From Streptomyces sp. NBC_00461 (GTDB lineage: Bacteria; Actinomycetota; Actinomycetes; Streptomycetales; Streptomycetaceae), in assembly GCF_036013935.1 (NCBI RefSeq), contig NZ_CP107902.1:2575001-2639000 (forward strand): a stretch of 64,000 nt of DNA. Direction: 5' to 3'. The position numbers and the translations under genes were made by a program. Below are positions 27,038 to 35,781 of the stretch, piece after piece. Under the pieces are notes generated by a model. That model ran no database searches. It was not told the DNA's origin and saw only the letters and a program-made list of their open reading frames with translations. Positions within the stretch are counted from its first letter, which is position 1, and every line of letters starts with the position of its first letter.

Positions 27038-28227
27038 TTCAGGAAGTCCGGCACGTCCAGTTCCTCGGCTGCGCTGTCGTAGGACCGCGACGGCGGGACC
27101 GGCGGGGCGACGGGGATGTCGTTCGCCGGCTCCGGCGCGGGCTCCGGGTCCTCCTTCGGCGTGACGCTGCCGAGCGAGCCGAAGGACGGACGGCTCTCGG
27201 ACTGCCGTACGGGAGTGGGCTCGTCGCGGCGGGCCGAGGCGGAGGACGAACCAAGGACGTTGTCCCGCTTGGAGGGCGGCTGGCCGCCGTCGAAGCCGGC
27301 CGCGATCACGGTGACCCGCACCTCGTCGCCGAGGGCGTCGTCGATGACCGCGCCGAAGATGATGTTGGCCTCGGGGTGGGCGGCCTCGCTGACCAGCTGG
27401 GCGGCCTCGTTGATCTCGAACAGACCGAGGTCGCTGCCGCCGGAGATGGAGAGCAGCACACCGCGGGCGCCGTCGATCGACGCCTCCAGCAGCGGCGAGG
27501 AGATCGCCATCTCGGCAGCGGCCACCGCGCGGTCGTCCCCGCGGGCCGAACCGATGCCCATGAGGGCCGAACCGGCCTCGGACATCACGGACTTGACGTC
27601 GGCGAAGTCAAGGTTGATCAGACCGGGGGTGGTGATGAGGTCGGTGATGCCCTGGACACCGGAGAGCAGGACCTGGTCGGCCGACTTGAAGGCGTCCAGC
27701 ACCGAGACCTGGCGGTCCGAGATGGACAGCAGCCGGTCGTTCGGGATGACGATGAGGGTGTCGACCTCTTCGCGGAGTTCGGCGATGCCGTCCTCGGCCT
27801 GGTTGGCGCGACGCCGGCCCTCGAAGGTGAACGGGCGGGTGACCACGCCGATGGTGAGGGCGCCCAGGTTGCGTGCGATGTTGGCCACGACGGGCGCGCC
27901 GCCGGTGCCGGTGCCGCCGCCTTCTCCGGCCGTCACGAAGACCATGTCGGCCCCCTTGAGGACCTCTTCGATCTCCTCGCGGTGATCCTCGGCGGCCTTG
28001 CGGCCGACGGCCGGGTTGGCTCCGGCGCCGAGTCCGCGGGTGAGTTCACGGCCGACGTCGAGTTTGACGTCTGCGTCGCTCATCAACAGCGCCTGAGCGT
28101 CGGTGTTGATGGCGATGAACTCGACGCCCTTGAGACCGACCTCGATCATCCGGTTGATGGCATTGACACCACCGCCGCCGACACCGATGACTTTGATGAC
28201 TGCGAGGTAGTTCTGCGGTGCTGCCAC
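27034..28227 (-). CDS. ftsZ: FtsZ, bacterial tubulin
   Basis: GTPase of 397 residues that polymerises into the Z-ring and, in Streptomyces, into the ladders of rings in sporulating aerial hyphae. The GTP signature GGGTGTG is at 103-109, with [12 protein letters not shown] near the start. The catalytic T7 loop NLDFADVK holds D207 and D210. A disordered linker rich in Pro, Ser and Glu (about 315-385) ends in the conserved tail peptide DVPDFLK, the SepF-binding site. GTG 28227 has GAGAGG upstream. The 278 bp before it separate it from ftsQ and hold its own promoters. Confidence 0.98.
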   Translation of the reverse strand: MAAPQNYLAVIKVIGVGGGGVNAINRMIEVGLKGVEFIAINTDAQALLMSDADVKLDVGRELTRGLGAGANPAVGRKAAEDHREEIEEVLKGADMVFVTAGEGGGTGTGGAPVVANIARNLGALTIGVVTRPFTFEGRRRANQAEDGIAELREEVDTLIVIPNDRLLSISDRQVSVLDAFKSADQVLLSGVQGITDLITTPGLINLDFADVKSVMSEAGSALMGIGSARGDDRAVAAAEMAISSPLLEASIDGARGVLLSISGGSDLGLFEINEAAQLVSEAAHPEANIIFGAVIDDALGDEVRVTVIAAGFDGGQPPSKRDNVLGSSSASARRDEPTPVRQSESRPSFGSLGSVTPKEDPEPAPEPANDIPVAPPVPPSRSYDSAAEELDVPDFLK

Positions 28228-28505
28228 GTCGAAGGCCTCTCGCCTCGAGTTACGTGTCGCCCTCTCGCGGTTGCCCGTGATCCGACGACTGATGCCGAAT
28301 GGGACGGTCCATAGCGCCGACCCGAACCCTAACGTTGAAGTTTAGGGTTACCAGTGTGTCTGTTCCCTGGAGTCTTCTGAACAGGACACTAAGTCGACAA
28401 GTGGCGCACGTTCAACGAACACGCCGAACCTCCCGTTTTTCTTTTCACCCTATGTGATCAGCCGTAGCAGTGACCAACCAGGGTGCTGGCCTGCGCGGAT
28501 GTGCG
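28228..28505 (-). promoter_or_regulatory. ftsZ promoter region
   Basis: This long spacer inside an otherwise compact operon carries several signals on the minus strand. A promoter-like pair is TTGGTC (28477-28472) and TAGGGT (28452-28447) with a 19-nt spacer. Further weak candidates are TTGTCG (28400-28395) with AAGACT (28376-28371), and TAAACT (28344-28339). Three GACAC pentamers occur (28385-28389 plus; 28356-28360 and 28254-28258 minus), the core recognised by WhiA. Multiple promoters, one developmentally controlled, are known for Streptomyces ftsZ; which candidate is which cannot be decided here. Confidence 0.7.
28325..28349. promoter_or_regulatory. Inverted repeat AACCCTAA-N9-TTAGGGTT upstream of ftsZ
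   Basis: A perfect 8-bp inverted repeat with a 9-nt spacer, about 100 bp before the ftsZ start. It is AT-rich for this genome, too weak for a terminator, and overlaps the -10-like TAAACT, so an operator is the more likely role. Confidence 0.5.
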
Positions 28506-29300
28506 TCAACTCCCTGATGACGCAGGCGCGGTGGGAACCGAAACGTCGAAGTACCGCGCATCGGGAGCTGCTTTCATGAGAGCGGTGAGCGTATGGGCCT
28601 TCGCGGCGCCCTTCTCACCACTCCCCCAGGCGACGCTCCGGCCGTCGCCCAACTCCAGTGAGATGTCGTCGTATGAACGCACCTTGACCACCTGGGTGAC
28701 GTGCGCGACGGCGTCCGGAATGGCACCGGCGACGCGCACCGCCTCCCGTACCAACCCGTCCTCGCCGAAGCGCCGCAGGCTCGCGGCGGACGAGCCCGGG
28801 GAGGACACGGTCAATTCCAGTGCCGGAACGCCTTTCGGGGCCTGGGAAACCGTGGCGAAACGGACACCCTCATCGTCCACTTCGACGAACTTTCCGCCTT
28901 TTTGGACAATCAGAACCGGAGTGCGCTCAACCACTTTCAGGCCGATTCCGTGGGGCCAGGAACGGACCACGTCAACTGTGTCAATTCGGGGCAGTTTTCG
29001 GCTGAGGCGCGTCTCGATCGCGTCGGTGTCGACGGAAATCAACGGCGCCCCGACCGGGACTTCGGCCGCCTCGCGCACCTCGGCGGGCGTCAGAACGCTG
29101 GTGCCGGAGACCGACACGCGCTCCACGCGCGTCCAGTGCGAGCCGTACAACAGCCAGACGGTGCCCGCCCCGAGAAGGACGAGCACGACGGTCAGGATGA
29201 TGATCGTACGAGGGCGGGGCAGCCTCAACCGCCGTGCCGGAGGCGGGCCGGACGACTCCTGCTGGCGTTCACCGCGTTCGGCGGTGGTCGGTCCGGCCAC
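28506..29300 (-). CDS. ftsQ: FtsQ, divisome protein
   Basis: Bitopic membrane protein of 264 residues. A cytosolic Arg/Pro-rich tail (1-31), one membrane helix (about 32-52, TIIILTVVLVLLGAGTVWLLY), a POTRA domain (about 58-127, VERVSVSGTSVLTPAEVREAA) and the FtsQ beta domain ending LGDGRSVAWGSGEKGAAKAHTL. It links the FtsL-containing subcomplex to septal wall synthesis. GTG 29300 lies 34 bp after the murG stop. FtsQ is dispensable for vegetative growth in Streptomyces but needed for efficient sporulation septation, from family knowledge. Confidence 0.96.
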   Translation of the reverse strand: MAGPTTAERGERQQESSGPPPARRLRLPRPRTIIILTVVLVLLGAGTVWLLYGSHWTRVERVSVSGTSVLTPAEVREAAEVPVGAPLISVDTDAIETRLSRKLPRIDTVDVVRSWPHGIGLKVVERTPVLIVQKGGKFVEVDDEGVRFATVSQAPKGVPALELTVSSPGSSAASLRRFGEDGLVREAVRVAGAIPDAVAHVTQVVKVRSYDDISLELGDGRSVAWGSGEKGAAKAHTLTALMKAAPDARYFDVSVPTAPASSGS

Positions 29301-29334
29301 GCTTCCTGCCCTTCACCTACATTGAAATACAGTC

Positions 29335-30432
29335 CTATTGACGTGCACGACGCTCGGCGATCGCCTCGTACACCATGCCGACGAGCAGGTCGTCGGCGTC
29401 CCGACGGCCGAACTCGGCGGCGGCGCGGGACATCTCGTACAGCCGGTGCGGGTCGGCGAGCACGGGCAGGACGTTGCCCCGTACCCAGTCGGGCGTCAGT
29501 TCCGCGTCGTCGACCAGCAGTCCGCCGCCGGCCTTGACCACCGGCTGGGCGTTCAGCCGCTGTTCGCCGTTGCCGATGGGCAGCGGAACGTAGGCGGCCG
29601 GGAGTCCGACGGCGGAGAGTTCGGCGACGGTCATCGCGCCCGCACGGCAGAGCATCATGTCGGCCGCCGCGTACGCGAGGTCCATCCGGTCCAGATAACT
29701 TACCGGGATGTACGGGGGCATACCCGGCATCTGCTGTACATGCGGCAGTTCGTTCTTCGGGCCGACCGCGTGCAGGATCTGGATGCCGGCCTGCTGCAGC
29801 CAGGGTGCGACCTGCTGGACGACCTCGTTGAGGCGGCGGGCGCCCTGCGAGCCGCCGGAGACCAGCAGCGTGGGCAGGTTGGGGTCGAGGCCGAACGCCG
29901 CGCGGGCCTCGGGACGGACTGCGGCCCGGTCGAGCATCGCGATGGCGCGGCGCAGCGGGATGCCGATGTAGCGGGCGTCACGCAGCTTGCTGTCGGGGGT
30001 GGAGACGGCGACCCTGGCGGCGTAGCGCGAGCCGATCTTGTTGGCGAGGCCGGGGCGGGCGTTGGCCTCGTGGATCACGATCGGCACACCGAGGCGCTTG
30101 GCGGCGAGGTAGCCGGGCAGGGCGACGTAACCGCCGAAGCCGACGACGGCGTCCGCCTTCGTGCGCTCCAGGATCTGCTCGGTCGCCTTGATCGTGCCGC
30201 GCAGCCGGCCCGGGACGGTGATGAGTTCGGGCGTGGGCTTGCGCGGCAGCGGCACGGCAGGGATCAGCGCGAGTTCATAGCCCCGCTGCGGAACGAGCGT
30301 GGTCTCCAGGCCCCGCTCCGTGCCCAGGGCCGTGATCCCCACGGTCGGGTCCTGCCTGCGCAGGGCGTCCGCGAGGGCGAGCGCGGGCTCGATGTGGCCG
30401 GCGGTCCCCCCACCGGCGAGTACGACATGCAC
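29335..30432 (-). CDS. murG: MurG, lipid II synthase (GlcNAc transferase)
   Basis: Peripheral membrane glycosyltransferase of 365 residues that adds GlcNAc from UDP-GlcNAc to lipid I. The N-terminal glycine loops [21 protein letters not shown] and [14 protein letters not shown], and the donor-binding [17 protein letters not shown] and [24 protein letters not shown] are the MurG/GT28 signatures. ATG 30432; 6 bp separate it from the ftsW stop, so the two are co-transcribed. Confidence 0.97.
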   Translation of the reverse strand: MHVVLAGGGTAGHIEPALALADALRRQDPTVGITALGTERGLETTLVPQRGYELALIPAVPLPRKPTPELITVPGRLRGTIKATEQILERTKADAVVGFGGYVALPGYLAAKRLGVPIVIHEANARPGLANKIGSRYAARVAVSTPDSKLRDARYIGIPLRRAIAMLDRAAVRPEARAAFGLDPNLPTLLVSGGSQGARRLNEVVQQVAPWLQQAGIQILHAVGPKNELPHVQQMPGMPPYIPVSYLDRMDLAYAAADMMLCRAGAMTVAELSAVGLPAAYVPLPIGNGEQRLNAQPVVKAGGGLLVDDAELTPDWVRGNVLPVLADPHRLYEMSRAAAEFGRRDADDLLVGMVYEAIAERRARQ

Positions 30433-30438
30433 CGAAAT

Positions 30439-31797
30439 TCACCGCTCTCCGGACGAGCGCGCCGCCGAGGCACGCCGTCGCATTGTGTTCCATCTCCGAG
30501 GCCCCCGGTCCCGCACGCCTCTCGCCCGCTTTCTACCAAAGCGAGGTTGCCGCATGGCAAGCGCCGCCCGCGCAGCGGGCTCGTCACGCGCGAACGCGAT
30601 CAGCAGCCCGATGGCGAACATGGTCGGCAACAGGGCGGATCCTCCGTAGGAGAACAGCGGGAGGGGGACACCGGCGATCGGCAGCAGGCCGAGCACCGCA
30701 CCGATGTTGATCACCGCCTGCGCGGTGATCCAGGTGGTCACGCCTCCCGCGGCATACCTGACGAAGGGGTCCTCCGTGCGTCCGGCCACGCGGATACCCG
30801 CATAGCCTAGAGCCGCGAAGAGGGCGAGTACCGACAGCGTCCCCGCCAGGCCCAGTTCCTCACCGGTGACGGCGAAGATGAAGTCTGTGTGCGCTTCCGG
30901 GAGTTGGCCCCATTTTTCCACACTCGCGCCGAGCCCGGATCCGAAGATTCCGCCTGATGCGAGCGCGTAGATGCCGTGCACGGCCTGCCAGCAGTCGGCG
31001 ACTCCGGACTTGGGTTCGGTGGCGCCGATGCAGGCGAGCCGGGCCATGCGGTTCGGGCTGGTCTTGATGAGGATCACACCGAGGACGGCGGCGATCGACA
31101 GCACGCCCGCGAACAGCCGGGTCGGCGCACCGGCCAGCCACAGCAGGCCGAACAGGATCGCCGTGAGGATGATCGCCGTACCCATGTCGCCGCCGAGCAT
31201 GATCAGGCCGAGCAGCATGAAGGCGACCGGGACGAGCGGCACCAGCATGTGCTTCCACTGGTTCAGCAGCTTCTTGTCCTGTTTGCGGGCCATCAGGTCC
31301 GCGCCCCACAGCACCAACGCCAGCTTGCCGAACTCGCTGGGCTGGATCTGGAATGAGCCGCCGAGCGCGATCCAGTTCTGGTTGCCGTTGACCGACATCC
31401 CTATCCCCGGCACCTGTACCAGCGCCATCAGGAACACGGCGCCCGCGAGGATCGGGTAGGCGAGCGCCCGGTGCAGCTTGACCGGCATCAGCGAGGCGAT
31501 CAGCAGCAGGACACCGCCGATGACGGCTGCCAGGAGCTGCTTGCGGAAGAAGTACGAGCCCGGCAGGGACATCTGCAGCGCGGTGATCTGGGAGGCGGAA
31601 TAGACCATCACCAGGCCGAGCACGGTGATCAGCAGACTGCCGCCGAAGATCAGGTAGTACGCGGTCAGCGGCCGGTCCCAGGCGCGCTTGGCGTTGAGGT
31701 ACAGCCGGTGTACGGGGTTGTCGCGGGGCGGACGCGGCGCTGCGGGCCGTCTGGCCGGCCGCTGCACCGGCGGACGGCCGGTACGGCTACTGGACAT
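30439..31797 (-). CDS. ftsW: FtsW, SEDS family septal glycosyltransferase
   Basis: Polytopic membrane protein of 452 residues that polymerises septal glycan together with FtsI. A Pro/Arg-rich cytosolic N-terminus (1-45) is followed by about ten membrane segments. SEDS signatures are seen: QIQPSEFGKLALVLW, LIMLGGDMGTA, EEAHTDFIFAVTGEELGL (here PEAHTDFIFAVTGEELG) and GVPLPLFSYGGSALL. The Arg-rich tail (RFGRKRARGVRDRGPRRW) is cytosolic. ATG 31797 has GAGGAG upstream; GTG 31800 directly before it is equally possible. A separate promoter lies in the 97-bp gap after murD. Confidence 0.96.
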   Translation of the reverse strand: MSSSRTGRPPVQRPARRPAAPRPPRDNPVHRLYLNAKRAWDRPLTAYYLIFGGSLLITVLGLVMVYSASQITALQMSLPGSYFFRKQLLAAVIGGVLLLIASLMPVKLHRALAYPILAGAVFLMALVQVPGIGMSVNGNQNWIALGGSFQIQPSEFGKLALVLWGADLMARKQDKKLLNQWKHMLVPLVPVAFMLLGLIMLGGDMGTAIILTAILFGLLWLAGAPTRLFAGVLSIAAVLGVILIKTSPNRMARLACIGATEPKSGVADCWQAVHGIYALASGGIFGSGLGASVEKWGQLPEAHTDFIFAVTGEELGLAGTLSVLALFAALGYAGIRVAGRTEDPFVRYAAGGVTTWITAQAVINIGAVLGLLPIAGVPLPLFSYGGSALLPTMFAIGLLIAFARDEPAARAALAMRQPRFGRKRARGVRDRGPRRWNTMRRRASAARSSGER

Positions 31798-31870
31798 CAC
31801 CGGCTCCTCGCGCCAACCCACCGAACCCGCGCCACATCCGAGTCATTCGTCCCTCCAAGGGTCCCGAAGC

Positions 31871-31898
31871 ACCCTATGTGGCCGAGACCCGCCGTCAG
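31871..31898 (-). promoter_or_regulatory. Probable ftsW promoter
   Basis: On the minus strand CTGACG (31898-31893) and TAGGGT (31876-31871) are separated by 16 nt, in the murD-ftsW gap. The -10 lies inside CACATAGGGTG, an 11-mer found identically at 28456-28446 upstream of ftsZ. The -35 overlaps the murD stop codon. Confidence 0.55.
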
Positions 31899-33304
31899 GC
31901 GCCCGCGCCGAGTTCGCCGACCGCCTGGGCGAACGCGTCACCGCGCTTGTTGTAGTTGGCGAACATGTCCATGGAGGCGCAGGCCGGGGCCAGCAGCACC
32001 GTGTCGCCGGCGACCGCGAGCCGCTGGGCCTCCTGGACAGCCGCGAGCATCGCCCCAGTGTCGGTCCGGTCGAGGTCGACGACGGGTACTTGCGGCGCGT
32101 GTCGCGCCAGGGCTTCACGGATCAGGGCCCGGTCCTGGCCGATGAGCACGACACCGCGAAGCCGCTCGGCAGACTTGGCGACCAGCTCGTCGAAGGTCGC
32201 GCCCTTGGCGAGGCCGCCGGCGATCCACACGATGGACTCGTACGCCGCCAACGAGGCCTGAGCCGCATGGGTGTTGGTCGCCTTGGAGTCGTCGACGTAC
32301 GCGACCGCGTCCACGTCGGCCACGTGCGCGATGCGGTGCGCGTCGGGCCTGAAGTTCCGAAGGCCCTCGCGTACGGCCGCGGCGGGCACCCCGAAGGCGC
32401 GCGCGAGGGCCGCCGCCGCAAGAGCGTTGGCGATGTTGTGCGGGGCCGGCGGGTTGACGTCGGAGACCTCGGCGAGCTCCTGGGCGTTCTGCTGCCGGTT
32501 CTCGACGAAGGCTCGGTCGACCAGGATGCCGTCCACCACGCCGAGTTGGGAGGGGCCCGGGGTGCCCAGGGTGAAGCCGATGGCCCGGCAGCCCTCCTCT
32601 ACGTCGGCCTCGCGCACCAGGTCCTCGGTGGCATTGTCGGCGGCGTTGTAGACGCAGGCGACGCGATTGCCCTCGTAGATACGGCCCTTGTCGGCGGCGT
32701 AGGCCTCCATGGAGCCGTGCCAGTCGAGGTGGTCCGGGGCGAGGTTCAGGACGGCGGCGGAGTGCGCGCGCAGGGAGGGGGCCCAGTGGAGCTGGTAGCT
32801 CGACAACTCCACGGCCAGGACGTCGTACTGTTGCTCGCCGAGGACCACGTCGAGGAGCGAGACACCGATGTTGCCCACGGCGGCGGTGCGCAGACCGGCG
32901 GCTGTCAGGATCGACGCGAGCATCTGCACCGTAGTCGTCTTGCCGTTGGTGCCGGTGACGGCGAGCCAGGGTGCCGCGTCCGGGCCGCGCAGGCGCCAGG
33001 CGAGTTCGACGTCGCCCCAGATGTCGACGCCGGCCGCACGGGCCGCCTCGAACAGCGGCTTGTCCGGCTTCCAGCCGGGTGTGGTGACGACGAGTTCGGT
33101 GCCCTTCGGCAGGGTCGCTCCGTCACCGAGACGCACCGTGATGCCCAGCGCCTCCAGCTCGGCGGCCTGTTCACGCGCGCGTGCGTCGTCGCCGTCGTTG
33201 ACGACCGTGACGACGGCCCCGCGCGCGTGCAGCACCTTGGCCGCCGGGATCCCGGAGACGCCGAGCCCGGCGACGGTGACGTGCATGCCCTGCCAGTCGG
33301 TCAC
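31895..33304 (-). CDS. murD: MurD, UDP-N-acetylmuramoyl-L-alanine:D-glutamate ligase
   Basis: Cytosolic ATP-dependent ligase of 469 residues that adds D-Glu to UDP-MurNAc-L-Ala. The N-terminal Rossmann part begins VTVAGLGVSGIPAAKVL, the ATP loop is AVTGTNGKTTT, the central domain shows LNLAPDHLDWHGSMEAYAADK, and the C-terminal domain has YVDDSKATNTHAA, the Mur ligase substrate motif. GTG 33304 overlaps the mraY stop (GTGA), implying coupling. Confidence 0.97.
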   Translation of the reverse strand: MTDWQGMHVTVAGLGVSGIPAAKVLHARGAVVTVVNDGDDARAREQAAELEALGITVRLGDGATLPKGTELVVTTPGWKPDKPLFEAARAAGVDIWGDVELAWRLRGPDAAPWLAVTGTNGKTTTVQMLASILTAAGLRTAAVGNIGVSLLDVVLGEQQYDVLAVELSSYQLHWAPSLRAHSAAVLNLAPDHLDWHGSMEAYAADKGRIYEGNRVACVYNAADNATEDLVREADVEEGCRAIGFTLGTPGPSQLGVVDGILVDRAFVENRQQNAQELAEVSDVNPPAPHNIANALAAAALARAFGVPAAAVREGLRNFRPDAHRIAHVADVDAVAYVDDSKATNTHAAQASLAAYESIVWIAGGLAKGATFDELVAKSAERLRGVVLIGQDRALIREALARHAPQVPVVDLDRTDTGAMLAAVQEAQRLAVAGDTVLLAPACASMDMFANYNKRGDAFAQAVGELGAGA

Positions 33305-34374
33305 TTGTCCGCTGCCCATCCCGCGTAGAAGAGGCCCAGCCCGACGATCACGCAGATGCCCTGGATGATCCAGAAGCGGACCACCACAAGGACTTCGGAC
33401 CAGCCCTTGAGTTCGAAGTGGTGCTGGAGCGGGGCCATTCGGAAGACCCGCTTGCCGGTGAGCTTGAAGGAGCCGACCTGGATGACGACCGACATGGTGA
33501 TGAGGACGAAGAGGCCGCCCATGATGGCGACGAGCAGCTCCGTGCGGGAGAGGATCGCCAGACCGGTGAGGACACCACCGAGGGCCAGCGAACCGGTGTC
33601 GCCCATGAAGATCTTGGCCGGCGAGGTGTTCCACCACAGGAAGCCGAGGCAGGCGCCCATCAGCGCGGAGGCGATGATCGCAAGGTCGAGCGGGTCGCGC
33701 ACCTCGTAGCAGGCGTTCGGGTTGGTCAGGGTCTGCGTGTTGGCGCAGGACTCCTGGAACTGCCAGACGCCGATGAACGTGTACGCGCCGAAGACCAGCA
33801 CCGAGGCGCCGGTGGCGAGACCGTCCAGGCCGTCGGTGAGGTTCACGCCGTTCGACATCGCGAGGATCATGAACAGCGCCCAGACCACGAACAGGATCGG
33901 GCCGATCTTCCAGCCGAAGTCGGTGATGAAGGACAGCTTCGTGGAGGCCGGGGCGTTGCCGCGGGCGTCCTGGAACTGCAGGGCGAGCACCGCGAAGCTG
34001 ATGCCGACGATCAGCTGGCCGGCCATCTTCGCCTTGGCCCGCAGGCCCAGAGAGCGCCGCTTGACGATCTTGATGTAGTCGTCGAGGAAGCCGACCAGGC
34101 CCATGCCGACCATCAGGCCGAGCACCAGCAGACCCGAATAGGTCGGCGTGTAACCGGTGATGACCTTGGACAGGAAGTACGCGGCCACCGTGGCGAAGAT
34201 GAAGGCGATACCGCCCATCGTCGGCGTACCGCGCTTGCTGGCGTGCTCGCGCGGGCCGTCGTCGCGGATGTACTGGCCGTAGCCCTTGCGGGCCAGCAGC
34301 TTGATCAGCAGCGGGGTGCCCACCAGGGTCAGGAACAGGCCGATGACTCCTGAGAACAGGATCTGCTTCATCAT
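33301..34374 (-). CDS. mraY: MraY, phospho-MurNAc-pentapeptide transferase
   Basis: Integral membrane enzyme of 357 residues that transfers phospho-MurNAc-pentapeptide to undecaprenyl phosphate, giving lipid I. About ten membrane helices. Family motifs: SKRGTPTMGGIAFI, GFLDDYIKIVKRRSLGL (with the catalytic DDY), NGVNLTDGLDGLATG, FMGDTGSLALGG and APLQHHFELKGWSE. The ATG overlaps the murF stop (ATGA). Confidence 0.98.
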   Translation of the reverse strand: MMKQILFSGVIGLFLTLVGTPLLIKLLARKGYGQYIRDDGPREHASKRGTPTMGGIAFIFATVAAYFLSKVITGYTPTYSGLLVLGLMVGMGLVGFLDDYIKIVKRRSLGLRAKAKMAGQLIVGISFAVLALQFQDARGNAPASTKLSFITDFGWKIGPILFVVWALFMILAMSNGVNLTDGLDGLATGASVLVFGAYTFIGVWQFQESCANTQTLTNPNACYEVRDPLDLAIIASALMGACLGFLWWNTSPAKIFMGDTGSLALGGVLTGLAILSRTELLVAIMGGLFVLITMSVVIQVGSFKLTGKRVFRMAPLQHHFELKGWSEVLVVVRFWIIQGICVIVGLGLFYAGWAADK

Positions 34375-35777
34375 CGGGCGGCAACCTCACCCTCGGCACC
34401 GGTCGCGAGCAGCGCCTGGGCGACACTCTCGAGGCCGACCGAACGGGACGCCTTCACGAGGACGACGTCCCCCGGGCGCAACTCGCTGCGCAACAGGTCG
34501 ACCGCCGCCTGTGCGTCGGACACGTGCACCGACTCCTCACCCCACGAACCCTCGTTATATGCGCCCAGTTGCAGCCAGGACGCTTCCCTGCCCCCGACCG
34601 CGACGAGCTTGCCGACATTGAGCCGGACGGCGAGCCGTCCGACCGCGTCGTGCTCGGCGAGCGCCTCGTCCCCTAGCTCGGCCATCTTGCCGAGCACCGC
34701 CCAGGTCCGCCGCCCCCGGCCCATGGCCGCGAGCGCGCGCAGGGCGGCTCGCATGGATTCGGGGTTGGCGTTGTAGGCGTCGTTGACGATGGTCACGCCG
34801 TCCGGTCGCTCGGTGACCTCCATCCGCCAGCGGGAGAGGGAGCCCGCCTCGGAGAGTGCGGTGGCGATCTCTTCCGCGGACATGCCCAGCTCATGGGCGA
34901 CGGCGGCCGCGGCGAGCGCGTTCGACACGTGGTGCTCACCGTACAGGCGCATGGTCACGTCGCTTGCACCGGAGGGTGTGCGAAGCCTGAAGGCGGGCTG
35001 TCCGGTGTCCGTGAGTCGCACGTTCTCGGCACGTACGTCCGCTTCGTCGGCCTCGCCGAAAAAGAGCACCTTCGCCTTCGTACGAGCCGCCATGGCCCGT
35101 ACGAGGGGGTCGTCCGCGTTGAGGATCGCGGCGCCGTCCTCGGGGAGGGCCTCCACGAGTTCGCCCTTGGCCTGCGCGATCTGCTCACGGCCGCCGAACT
35201 CGCCGATGTGGGCGGTCCCGACGTTGAGGACGAGGCCGATCTTCGGGGGCGTCAGATCCGCGAGGTAGCGGATGTGGCCGATGCCGCGGGCGCCCATCTC
35301 CAGGACGAGGAACCTGGTCTCCTCGGTGGCGGTGAGGGCGGTGAGCGGCAGCCCGATCTCGTTGTTGAGGGAGCCGGGCGTGAACACCGTCGGCGCCTTG
35401 CGCTGGAGCACCTGGGCGATCAGATCCTTGGTGCTGGTCTTGCCCGCGGAGCCGGTGAGGGCCACGAGGGTCGCACCGAGGCGTCGTACGACATGACGTG
35501 CTAGGGCGCCGAGCGCCGTCTGGACGTCCTCGACGACGATCGCGGGCACGCCCACAGGGCGCGAGGCGAGGACGGCGACCGCGCCCGCCTCGACGACCTG
35601 CCGGGCGAAGTCGTGGCCGTCAGCGCGTTCGCCGACGAAGGCGACGAAGAGGCTGCCGGGCTCCACCTCGCGGGAGTCACGGACCACCGGAGCGGTGACC
35701 TGGACGGACGGATCCGGTATGTCGTGCGTCTGCCCGCCGACGACTTCTGCGATCTCGGCGAGAGAGAGGGCGATCAC
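34371..35777 (-). CDS. murF: MurF, UDP-MurNAc-tripeptide:D-Ala-D-Ala ligase
   Basis: Cytosolic ATP-dependent ligase of 468 residues that adds D-Ala-D-Ala to complete the pentapeptide precursor. The ATP loop is ALTGSAGKTSTKDLI, the central domain has LEMGARGIGHIRYLADLTPP, and the C-terminal domain has RMEVTERPDGVTIVNDAYNANPESM in shorter runs. GTG 35777 was chosen because AGGGA lies 7 nt upstream and the protein then starts VIALSLAEIAEVVGG, the usual MurF beginning. The frame stays open over murE as a shadow. Four bases separate it from the murE stop. Confidence 0.96.
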   Translation of the reverse strand: MIALSLAEIAEVVGGQTHDIPDPSVQVTAPVVRDSREVEPGSLFVAFVGERADGHDFARQVVEAGAVAVLASRPVGVPAIVVEDVQTALGALARHVVRRLGATLVALTGSAGKTSTKDLIAQVLQRKAPTVFTPGSLNNEIGLPLTALTATEETRFLVLEMGARGIGHIRYLADLTPPKIGLVLNVGTAHIGEFGGREQIAQAKGELVEALPEDGAAILNADDPLVRAMAARTKAKVLFFGEADEADVRAENVRLTDTGQPAFRLRTPSGASDVTMRLYGEHHVSNALAAAAVAHELGMSAEEIATALSEAGSLSRWRMEVTERPDGVTIVNDAYNANPESMRAALRALAAMGRGRRTWAVLGKMAELGDEALAEHDAVGRLAVRLNVGKLVAVGGREASWLQLGAYNEGSWGEESVHVSDAQAAVDLLRSELRPGDVVLVKASRSVGLESVAQALLATGAEGEVAAR

Positions 35778-35781
35778 AAGT

